Shown here in pieces: positions 33,036 through 42,597 of a stretch of DNA of 64,000 nucleotides. The notes under the pieces are model-generated. The model was not told the origin of the DNA and did not search any database. It worked only from the letters and a program-made list of their open reading frames with translations. Numbering within the stretch: position 1 is the first letter of the stretch; each line of letters begins with the position of its first letter. The position numbers and the translations under genes are program-made. Source of the DNA: Amorphophallus konjac (taxonomy: Eukaryota > Streptophyta > Magnoliopsida > Alismatales > Araceae); contig CM040121.1 of NCBI GenBank assembly GCA_022559845.1, forward strand, positions 506,582,566 through 506,646,565, in the 5' to 3' direction.

Positions 33036-33930
33036 GCTGCCTCGCCTTGGCGTCTACTTTGCAAGGGAGTGAGATGAAATGAAGTGAAAGTGCAACAAGT
33101 AAAATGAAGTGGAATGAACTGATAAGTAGATGCCAAGGTGTGATGTGACATGCCTCTGACACTAAGCATTAGAAATCTTTCCAAGATTCTGAGTGAAACA
33201 ACTCCGGGTGATTTCAAGAAAGCATCGATTGGCTGGATAAAGGAGACTAAACTAAACAAAAATGTGCGCGAGGGCACGACAGGGTGTCACCTTTGGAGAG
33301 CGGTTACCAGCCAATGTGGACGTGCTACAACCAAGGTGGATTTGCAGAAAATTAAAGTGATTGGAGATGAAGACCCAACGAAGGGACGCTTTCAAGGAAC
33401 TAGCCTGAGCGGCTTCAGAGAGAATAGAGTATTTGATTTGGAGTGGAATATCTCATGTCAGCTCAATCAAGAGCGAGTGACCTTCATTATTGCCGTAATA
33501 TGAAGATTTTTATCATTAAGCTCAAAGTCCTACATGATGCATGCTGGGCTAAAAGAAAAAATAAAACAAACTAAAAATAGAAAATAATCAAGGATAATAT
33601 TGCCAAGCCATCTAGATTTGGTCAAGAATCCAGATCTCTGAGCTGACACTAAGCCGAAGCCCGTTTGTCCGCGCATCAACCCAGAAAGTGGAACCATCGT
33701 CCCAGACCTTGAATGACTCAACGGCCTATCCGTGTGATCAAGATTCTCCTGGAATTATCACTATTTTTTTGATGAAGGGGAACTCAAATTCCAGGTTTGT
33801 CAGAACCACAAGGTCCTTGATATGCTATAATAGCGTAGAGTACCATATAGTAACAACGCTTACAGGAAAGAATACAAGGATGGAATGGTGTTACTTCAAC
33901 GAGTTACTCATGCGTCTCGAAACCTGCACT
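33036..33930 (-). other. T1 polypurine tract and conserved 3' non-coding block
   Basis: The minus strand ends in AAGGCGAGGCAGC (33036-33048) against the LTR, a G/A-rich polypurine tract. From here to about 33890 the sequence is clearly homologous to 59781-60640 of T2, although no frame is conserved. This implies a non-coding role, for example transcript termination of the antisense gene or packaging. Confidence 0.75.
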
Positions 33931-33944
33931 TTTCTGTTTGCAGA

Positions 33945-34306
33945 CTACACAGTTACAGGCGGCTCATACCCGGGCTTCCCTAACTGGGGCGGAGTTGGCG
34001 ATTCGTGAGCAGCGGGTCACGGAGTTGGAGAGGGCTTTGAGGCGGCGTGAGGAGCTGCCTCAGGATGTAGCGGAGCTGCGGGTCGCTCTTGAGCTGGAGC
34101 GGAGGGAGCGTGCTCGAGAGCGAGAGGAGCACCTGGCGGATCGTGCCCGTCACCACGAGCTACAGCAGTCAGAGCGTGCTCGGTACCAGGAGTAGGTGGC
34201 AGCGCGCGAGCGTGAGCTGGCAGACTTGAGGACCCAGCTAGCCGTTACCCAGGAGCGGCGACGGGCGTCAGAGGAGCGTCTTCAGCGAGGGCGAGAGCGG
34301 GCGTGA
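33945..34306 (+). pseudogene. Coiled-coil exon of a T1 antisense gene
   Basis: On the strand opposite to T1 gag-pol, an open stretch encodes an almost continuous helical heptad protein rich in E, R, L and A (for example RVTELERALRRREE and ADRARHHELQQSER). One in-frame TAG is at 34193-34195 and a terminal TGA at 34304-34306. A good splice acceptor (TTTCTGTTTGCAG, ending about 33943) precedes it. Base composition is GC-rich, unlike its surroundings. Position and strand match the PMD genes of T2 and T3, so I interpret it as the last exon of such an antisense gene whose PMD exons are missing here. It cannot be proved from this window that T2/T3 proteins end in a similar coil. Confidence 0.65.
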
Positions 34307-36094
34307 GCTGCAGGGTACAGCTTCACCAGCTCCACCTTTGTGGCGGGCTCTTCTCTTCGAGAGAGGAGCAAGGTAGGGGGCCAGATTTGAGTTCCAGCTT
34401 CTTCACGGGGGCCCATGCCCCCTCCACCAGCTCCCCCTCGGGACGGTAAGGACGAGGTAGAGAGTAGAAGAGAGGAAGGTGGAGGCGAGAGCTGATAGAG
34501 ACTTACTTGTACTTCTTCACCCTCACACCTGTACTCAGATATTTATGATGTATATATATATATGAGATTGAAATTTTCGTTACCTGAGCACTTGTGTAGT
34601 TGTGTACTTGTTGTCGCGTACTTTGCTCCTGTTCCACGTTCTTTGTTTTTGCTTCACTTTGCCCTGTACTTGCAGCTGTAGTTCACACTTGAACAAACAG
34701 GTTACTTCATCTGTTCGACTTGGCACCTTGCTCAATAAGCAAGGGATATCTTTACTTTTGACCTTGATGACGGGTCAAGGGGCCAAGCCTTTAATCAAAT
34801 AAGGTGAATGAAATAACCAATAAAGGGAGATGCAACACGCAAGCACACATATGCAACCCATAACAAAAGATGCCCATGTAAAATGCAAGCACACATCATG
34901 AAAGATAAATCACCATTTTTTTTCTTCTTTTTTTTCTTTTCATTTTTTTTCTCTTATTTTCTCAAAAAGACGCCTTAGACTAGGTCGTTTTTCATATAAA
35001 AGACGCCCTCAGTGACGGTCGTTAATTCTGAAAAAGAGTTTGAATTTCGTTGAAAAGACGACCTATCCAAAGGCGTTATTTGATAAAAGACGACTTCAGA
35101 TCAGACGTTAATTCATGAAAAGACGCCTTATTCAGAGACGTTAATTTCCGTGTCTTCAAAATTGAGTTGATAAAGCTACTAAGGCACTGGGTCCTAGTGG
35201 TCATCATTGAGGATTCATTGATCTTTCTTGAATAATCAAAAAGGGGGTCGACGTGCTAATGGTTAAACTTATACGCAAGATCTTGCACGGTGCAATCTCC
35301 TAGGTCAGTCTCGACCATTCTGCCGGTTTATGACTTACCACAAAGAAAGAGATGGAAGAGGATATAAGGAAGCCCATAAGGGATTCCGAGAAGCTCGAGG
35401 CAAAACTACCTCCCCTACCCTATGCCTGTTGGGGTTCAGTCTTCGGCATAGGGAAATTTTGTTACCTTTTGCCTCTTTTATATTGCATGCATACGCCCAA
35501 GGTTTTCCTTGCGGGGACTTTGCCCTCTTGACATACTTTTCTTTTCATGATTTGACTTTCACTTTAAAACTGATTTGTACTGATGAAAAACCTAATTGTA
35601 CTTGGGCTTTTGCGGCATTTTGTTCCCTTTTGGGCCCTGACTTCCACTTACTAAGGCGGCGGGTAGGCTTGGCGGGTTCACCCCGAGACCTCCCTTCCTC
35701 CCTTATGGGCCGAAGAGGAAAAGAATGGGTATTGTCTTCACCTTTAGTCAGGTTTTGACTTCCCATCGGATTTTGCACCGCTTGAGTTCGAGGTTTAAGT
35801 GTGTAGTGTGTGCGGGAGTCGACCCCATTTTAAGTTAACAAGACTGATGAATGAATACTGAATTTTGACCTTTCAGACTTTGCGTCTTCGTACGCCATGG
35901 CAACAATTTTGAAATTTTGAAAATCTTTTTCCCTTCCCTTTTTTTCATTTTTTTTGTTTTTTTTAAAATTTCTATTTTGTTTGAATTTAGGAAATTTCTA
36001 TTTTTTTAGATTTTAAAAATTTTCTATTATTATTTTTTTGGATTTTTTTTTTGAAAATTCTATTATTATTATTATTATTATTATTATTTCTTGA
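34307..36094 (-). other. T1 3' region, non-coding
   Basis: Contains a TATATATATATATG run (34550-34564), T-rich stretches, a hairpin-motif array at 34975-35145, an unrecognised 142-codon plus-strand frame (35330-35758) without motifs, a T-rich tract (35930-36060) and an (ATT)n microsatellite (36062-36088) right at the end of pol. Confidence 0.6.
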
Positions 36095-39000
36095 TTAGGG
36101 GTAGTATTTCTTAACGTAGAGCCCATTCCAAGGATGAGCTAGCTCTTCTCCTTCAGCATTAATCAATTTATAAGTATTGTCAGGATAAACATCTTTTATA
36201 ACAAAGGGGCCTTCCCAGTTTGGTTGGAGTTTTGAACAGGGTCCACCAGGTTTTACGAAGATTCTCTTGATCGCCATTTCACCGATTTTGAATTTTCTCT
36301 CAATTACTTTCTTTTGATAAAAACGTGAAAGCCTATTTTGATAAACGCGCGCATGCTCAGAGGCGTTCAGACGCTTTTCATCTAGGAGTTCCAACTGAGC
36401 AAGGAGTGAATCACGATGCTCATCAATAGAGAATTCCTTATCCAATTGTACTCGCAGAGAGGGAATGAGAATCTCATAAGGAACTACCGCCTCCATTCCA
36501 TAAGTAAGGGCGAAAGGGGTTTGCCCAGTGGGGGTACGAATGGAAGTGCGATAGGCCCAGAGAGCTTCAACTAGCTTGTCTGGCCAATCTGAAAATTTAT
36601 TAGCCTCACACATTTTCTTAACAATTTTGATCAATGTCTTATTAGTTGCCTCTGCTTGACCATTACCCTGTGGATAATAGGGAGAAGAATGATGTAATGC
36701 ACTGTTATACCTGTTGTAGAGATCCTTGAGCTCTTGAGAGATGAATTGAGGCCCATTATCGGTGATGATGATACTCGGGATGCCGAACCTTGCGATGATG
36801 TTCTTCATTATGAATTTGCAGACGGTTGATGCTTTGATCTCCACGTATGCTTCCGCTTCCGCCCACTTGGTGAAGTACTCTGTTGCCGTAAGGATGAATG
36901 ACTTTTGTTTTGTAAGGAGGTTCGAATCACCAAGAGGTCCAATGATATCGAAAGCCCACATGGAGAAAGGCCATGGGGAGGACATAGGATGGAGTGAAAA
37001 AGCAGGAGAATGAATCTTATCGGCGTGCAGTTGGCACTTAACACACCTTCGAACATAAATGTAGCAATCCTCTTCTAGAGTTGGCCAATAGAAGCCTAGC
37101 CTAAGGATCTTCTTAGCTAGCATCTGGCTGTTCACATGACCACCACACACTCCTGAATGTGCCTCTTCCACGACCTTCCAGGATTCATCATCGTCGAGGC
37201 ATCTTAATAAAACACCCGTGAGCCCTCTTCTATAGAGCACACCTCCAACCAAAACATAACGTTGAGCCACTCTTCTAATTGCTTTCTTCTCTTCTGCAGT
37301 GGCTTCTTCGGGATAGGACTGATCATTGCAATATCTGGCAATCTCATAATACCAAGGTTTCTCCTCATCAGCCAATTCTTCTTCCCAATCTAATAACATG
37401 ACCTCTTTGTTTTTAAGAGCTTCACTCCGCCTGACCTTCTCGAGCACCTTATCCCTAATGTCGAGGAACGCGCGATCCTTAATAGCTGGAGTGTCACGCT
37501 GATGAATGAGAGGAACATGGAAATCTCGTTCAGGAGGGAAGACTAAAGCAGAGGCCAATGAGGCAAGAGCGTCAGCTAAGATGTTCTGGCTACGAGGGAC
37601 ATGGACAAAGATCAATTTGGTGAAGAGTTTGGCATAAGCTGAAGCCAGTTCCTGGTGTGGTTTGAGCTTAGGATTGATAGTGCGGCATTTGACAAGCACC
37701 TGACGTAGAATGAGCTGACTATCACCAACAACTCGTAATTGGGTAACACCATATTTATGAGCAGTTTGAAGGCCGGCCAAGAGAGCCTCATACTCAGCTA
37801 TATTATTTGTGACAGGGAAAGTAAGCTGAGCGGCGAATGGGATGGTGACCCCTTCTGGTGTTAAAAGAACAATGCCGATCCCTCTTCCTTGGGAATTTAG
37901 AGCTCCATCAAAATGTAACGTCCACATAGGATCGTGGGGTTGATTAATGGATATTAGTTCCTCATCTGGAAACTCTGAATTGACAGAATCAAATCGGGGT
38001 AGAGGGTGGTGAGCAAGATGTTCGGCAATGGCGTAGCCTTTGATAGCTTTCTGTTGAATGTAAGTGATGTCGAATTGAGAGAGGAAACTTTGCCAGCGTG
38101 CTAATCGGTCGGTAAGGACAGATTTTTCAAGAAGGAATTTAATTGGATTCATGCGTGCAATGAGGTGAACCTCGTGAGCTAAGAAATAGTGCTTTAACTT
38201 CTGAATTACCCAGACCAAAGCGGCGCAAGTCTTCTCTATAGCTGAGTACCTCTGCTCACAAGGGTTGAGAAGTTTAGACAAGTAGTATGCTGCCCTCTCC
38301 TTCCCTTCTTCATCCACTTGAGCTAGGACAGCACCCACAGAGTCATCCAGGACAGAAACATAGAGAATGAGTGGTTTGCCTGGAACTGGCGGCCTCAGGA
38401 CAGGAGGATTGGCCAAATAATCCTTCAATCCGTCAAAAGCTGCCTGACATTTGTCATCCCAATTAAACTTGACCCCCGGCTTAGTAAGCTCGTAAAACGG
38501 CCTGCATCTTTGTGAATGCTGGGAGACAAAGCGGCGAATAAATTACAACCTCCCAATTAATCCTCGAACTTCCTTCAAATTCCTGGGAGGAGGCATATCT
38601 CTAATGGCCTTCACCTTATTGGGATCAACTTCAATTCCTCTTTTGCTAACAATAAATCCAAGCAACTTCCCTGATGAAACACAAAATACGCACTTCTTGG
38701 GGTTCATTTTCAACTGATATTCTCGTGATCTTTGCAAGACCTTAGCTAAAACCCCAGGATGCTCAATCCTTGTTCTTGATTTTATCACCAGGTCATCCAC
38801 ATATACCTCAATATAAACGTGGATCATATCATGGAAAATTGCCATCATAGCCCTCTGATAGGTGGCTCCAGCATTCTTGAGTCCAAAAGGCATGACCACA
38901 TAGCAGTAAGTACCCCATGGTGTAGTGAACGATGTCTTCTCTTGATCTTCCTCAGCCAAGCGAATCTGATTATAACCCAAAAAACCATCCATGAAAGATA

Positions 39001-39715
39001 GAGTCTCAAATCCTGCCGTATTATCAATTAAAACATCAATATGAGGGAGGGGGAAGTCATCCTTAGGACACGCACAATTGAGGTCCCGAAAGTCTATACA
39101 AATCCGAACCTTTCCATCTTTATTCATGACCGGGACGATGTTAGCCACCCAGTTAGGATAGAGGACAACTCTAACAAATCTAGCCTTATGAAGCTTGTCG
39201 ACCTCTTCTTTCATTTTTAAAGCCATGTTAGGGTGGAAACGTCTCAACCGTTGTTTGACCGGGATAGACCCTGGCTTAAGTGTAAGTCGATGTTCAACGA
39301 GCGCAGGGTCTAATCCGGGCATGTCTTCATAACTCCATGCGAACGTGTCCTTATATTCTTGAAGTACCAAAATAAGCGCCTCCTCTTCGGAGGGCGGCAA
39401 GTTCTTTGAAATGAGGACAATCTTGGGGTCTTCTTCCGTACCCAGATTTATTTCTTTGGTAGGCTCTTCTACTGAGGCTGATGGTTCATCAAATCTTCTC
39501 ATGCCACTAGCAAAGGCATCAGCCTCGTCCTCATATTCTTCGTAACTTTCATCCCCCTCTTCAATAGGGTCTTCATCGTTCATAATCTCATAGACATCTA
39601 AACTCTCATAAGAAGCACAAGTACCCTCATATTCTAATTCTGGCAAGATGATCGGATTCTCTAAAAATTCGGGAAGAGTTGAGCATGCCTGGCACCTTTT
39701 AGCCAATTCTAACAA
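36095..39715 (-). pseudogene. pol: T1 pol: RT, RNase H, second RNase H, integrase (one stop)
   Basis: One frame broken only by TAA at 38541-38543. First part (39715-38543, 390 codons): acidic linker, then gypsy RT with RICIDFRDLN near 204, FMDG (catalytic D243) and YVDD at 305-308. Second part (38428-36095, 777 codons, same frame): RNase H remnant of the gypsy type (SVLDDSVGAVLAQ near 25, E65, D107), then an archaeal-type RNase H (D174, E212/E214, D236, D286) and integrase: zinc site H424/H431/C462/C465, catalytic D494, D557 and E593 (D-x35-E), then a C-terminal domain ending KKYYP. The two RNase H domains place it in the Tat lineage. Sequence between the two parts is conserved through the stop, so one nonsense change separates them. 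Otherwise it looks nearly functional. Confidence 0.93.
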
Positions 39716-39961
39716 GAATCTACGGGGAATTTGCTTACCCTTGGGTTTCTTATATGAAACTACCCATGAATTTTATTAGAAGAAGAAGAGGAGCAACTAG
39801 CTTGATTATTAGAAGAAGAAAAGGAAGGAGGTGAAAAAGTGGATACAGGAGGGGATACAGACGAAGACCCTTCGCCAGAAGGGTAGAAAAGATTTGTCAA
39901 TGAATCCCGGAAGAGCGGCCCCTGGGTCGGGACACACTCAGGAAGGAGATAAGAGGTCTCC
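39716..39961 (-). other. T1 spacer between protease/G-patch and RT (possible intron)
   Basis: The frame used by both neighbours is closed here, while upstream and downstream lie in the same frame. Ogre-type Tat elements are known to have a spliced intron between the protease and RT regions. The spacer is T/C-rich on the minus strand (Ser-rich if translated), and CCCCGTAG at about 39718-39725 could be an acceptor. The donor was not resolved, and it may lie inside the C-terminal part of the preceding frame. Confidence 0.4.
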
Positions 39962-41227
39962 TCAACGGAGATGGAGGATTGAAAAGTTGGGATTTTGGCA
40001 TTTTTTTTCTTCATTTTTATTTTTATTTTGGTTTTCGAGGAGGAAGCAATGCGAAGAGGAAACAGGAGGTGGAGTGGAGATTGACAGATTGGAGAAGGGT
40101 TGAATTAATAACGACCCGCGCGGGGGTGTGATGGGGAGTCTGTAAAATTGCTCGAGGAGCAAGGGAGGAATTGGAGGAGAAACTCGAAGTGAACTTGGAG
40201 AAAAGATGACCATGATTGGAGGCGGTCTAGGCACACATGGAAACATTTGGGAATACAGGGAGACAAGAAGAGACGGATGCATGGAAGTGAGAGAGAAAAG
40301 GCCGGCCCACAGCCTGTCTGTCGTGAAACCTTCCTCGTATGGCATGTCAGGCTCTCCAGTGTCTGTATAGTTGCTCAATAGTTGCCTCTTATCTGTTATC
40401 ACAGCAGGTTTTTCAATCAACTCATGGATTAGTGGCGGCCATTCTGGGTCGGTCGGCATAAATAGACGACTCAAAGCAATAGCAATATCATTCATGTCAA
40501 ACCATCTATACCAGTCACACTCTGGATCACCCATTTTCCTTCTCTTATCAGGCCTTAGAGACTCGAGGGCTTTATAGGTGGCTAATGGAGCAATATGACG
40601 AGCAAACTGTCTAGCATGAACATCTTGACAGTCTAACGTGGAAGTGACTATTGTAGTCTGCTCATTATTTTGAACGCCACCTTTAACAAAATGTGTCTGC
40701 AATGTCCAAGTAAGCGGTTGGCGATCTGTCTTCAAAGTGGATGTCATAACTGCCCATGGTTCTTCTTCATTCTTGCCCGGCCCTTTATAGCCTAGGCCGC
40801 CCCGTGACATTAATTTTTGTGGCTTGACAGGCTTGGTTCTGCCTTGGAAATTAACACCCAGGCCTTTACCAGCTTGGTACCCCATTTTCATCAGAATATT
40901 CCAGCCAGGGGTATTTATTATGCTCTTCTTCTTCTTCCCCTTGGAAGTCGGAGGTGTCATAGCAACCGTTCTGACTGTCTCCGAGGGCATCAGCCGTGGG
41001 TTAATGACATCCAATACTGATAACAACGGTTTGTTGGAAGGCCAAATAGACGAAATTGATGTTGCTAGGTGTATGTCTTCATCTGGCAAAATCGGCATGC
41101 TAGTGACTTTAATAATGCGGCCTTTATGTGGAAACTTGAGGCATTGATGATTTGTAGAAGGCACCGCATCCAGCTGCTGAATATAGGGGCGACCCAGGAT
41201 GCCATTGAATGTTGGATCCATGTCCAA
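39962..41227 (-). CDS. T1 protease C-terminal part with G-patch domain
   Basis: 421 codons. It begins with the end of a retropepsin fold (MDMDPTFNGILGRPYI, the usual ILGRP motif that follows the flap), in frame with RT but one base off the protease N-terminal frame at 41239; a one-base deletion near 41270 explains this. Residues about 105-150 form a G-patch: GWNILMKMGYQAGKGLG, then the GLGYKG ending. G-patch domains bind nucleic acid or helicases and occur next to the protease in some retroviruses and retrotransposons. The last about 100 residues are Ser/Pro-rich and may be intronic. It would be released as part of Gag-Pro-Pol. Confidence 0.8.
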   Translation of the reverse strand: MDMDPTFNGILGRPYIQQLDAVPSTNHQCLKFPHKGRIIKVTSMPILPDEDIHLATSISSIWPSNKPLLSVLDVINPRLMPSETVRTVAMTPPTSKGKKKKSIINTPGWNILMKMGYQAGKGLGVNFQGRTKPVKPQKLMSRGGLGYKGPGKNEEEPWAVMTSTLKTDRQPLTWTLQTHFVKGGVQNNEQTTIVTSTLDCQDVHARQFARHIAPLATYKALESLRPDKRRKMGDPECDWYRWFDMNDIAIALSRLFMPTDPEWPPLIHELIEKPAVITDKRQLLSNYTDTGEPDMPYEEGFTTDRLWAGLFSLTSMHPSLLVSLYSQMFPCVPRPPPIMVIFSPSSLRVSPPIPPLLLEQFYRLPITPPRGSLLIQPFSNLSISTPPPVSSSHCFLLENQNKNKNEEKKCQNPNFSILHLR

Positions 41228-41238
41228 GATGTGGAAAT

Positions 41239-42597
41239 CTACGTGATTGTAGCTGGACCCAAACTGACTTTTAATGTTATCATACCCAAGGGAGGCTTCT
41301 TGGTGTTATCATAAGCTGTGACTGTTATAGTGGATGGCCGAACCTGACTTTCCGGAATGCCGCACATCTTCAAAGTGCTAGGCGGCAATACATTGATGGA
41401 TGCCCCAGTGTCCACCAAACATTGTTTTACTGCCACTTTATTTATGTCAACTGTGATACACAGGGCATATTTCCTTGCTGGTTGAGGTGCCAATTCATGT
41501 TCATAAAAAGTAATTGCTGGCTGACCGCTAGCGGGCGTTAAGACTGTAGTTATGTGCTCGGCAGGAATGTCTTCATTAACCATGACCTTCTGCAGATATT
41601 CTTTTAAGGCCAATTGATGGGTCGTTGACCTCTTGATCAGTTCTAGAATAGAAATTCTTGCTGGAGTCCGGTCGAGATGCTTTAGTAAATCATACTGAGT
41701 GCCTGGAACAGACTCTTGCTCTTGCTCTTGCTCATTAGGCCCCTGCGTGGGCTCCTGCTCTCTCTGGGGAAAAATGCGCTGGAACATCCGTCCACTGCGG
41801 AGCGGTGCTATGGTTTGGCGCGCCTCTGTCGGGGTAAGTGTAGAGGGAGGGTAGGAAGATGAAGAAGGAACATTAGTGTTGACAAGTGGTGGAGAAGTGT
41901 TCGAAGAATGAGCCCCCGTAGGGAGTATTGGAGAAGGGTTCAAAAGAGAAGCCCCTGTAGGAGGCGTAGGGGTAGAAGGGGGTGTTGGAGTGTGGGTGGA
42001 GATAGTTGGTTGAATAAGGAGAGGTCTGGGTATAAATGGGGGGCGGACTGATGGTGTAGGAGTCCTTGCCGGCGGAGGAGCAATGGTGGTGGATGTAACG
42101 GGTGTTGGTGATGGGCGGATGAGAAGTGGCCTAGATGACAAGGGCGAAGGGTTGGTGATAGGTAGTGGAGTTTGTTGCGTGATGGGCTGCGATGGTGGAG
42201 GACGGGTAAGGAGAGGCTGGGTTGGCAAGGATGAGGAATTAGTTGGAGCGGATGGATTAACAGGGCGCAGCAGGGGACGAGTCAATTGGGGAGTGGAAGA
42301 AGGAAGTGTGCGCAAGAGGCGTGGAGGTTGATTTGAATTATGGCTAAGTGCCCCGACAGAGGCGTTTTCTTTGTGCCATCCTTGCCCCCTCTCCAACTCA
42401 TGGAGGGTTGTGACAGGGTTCACATGCTGGTTTAGCGGGTGCTCCGGCAGTGGATTGTGGACAATCTCATATCTTGCTGTGGTGCTGGAGCTTGCTGTTG
42501 TACCTGTGGAGCTGGTTGCTGCGACTGCTGAGCCTGCTGTTGCCGAGGAGGCCTTCTTACTTTTAAAGAAGCGATAAACTGTCTCATCTCGTCCCAA
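41239..42597 (-). CDS. T1 linker and protease active site
   Basis: 452 codons. The N-terminal half is a Pro/Thr/Ser-rich linker. The protease active site CLVDTGASINVLPP is at residues 394-407 (D396), with the hydrophobic strand after it. The overlap with gag (42432-42597) is in a different frame. Sequence around 42470 suggests that gag should run on into this frame, so either a -1/+1 shift is used or, more simply, this copy has an indel in a Gln/Pro repeat. The product ends at 41239 through a likely one-base deletion before the ILGRP motif. Confidence 0.8.
   Translation of the reverse strand: MGRDETVYRFFKSKKASSATAGSAVAATSSTGTTASSSTTARYEIVHNPLPEHPLNQHVNPVTTLHELERGQGWHKENASVGALSHNSNQPPRLLRTLPSSTPQLTRPLLRPVNPSAPTNSSSLPTQPLLTRPPPSQPITQQTPLPITNPSPLSSRPLLIRPSPTPVTSTTIAPPPARTPTPSVRPPFIPRPLLIQPTISTHTPTPPSTPTPPTGASLLNPSPILPTGAHSSNTSPPLVNTNVPSSSSYPPSTLTPTEARQTIAPLRSGRMFQRIFPQREQEPTQGPNEQEQEQESVPGTQYDLLKHLDRTPARISILELIKRSTTHQLALKEYLQKVMVNEDIPAEHITTVLTPASGQPAITFYEHELAPQPARKYALCITVDINKVAVKQCLVDTGASINVLPPSTLKMCGIPESQVRPSTITVTAYDNTKKPPLGMITLKVSLGPATIT

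Noticed and set aside
35330..35758. 142-codon plus-strand ORF in the T1 3' region
   Set aside because: No motif, no homology to the T2/T3 antisense genes that I can see, and no splice context. Kept only as part of the non-coding region.
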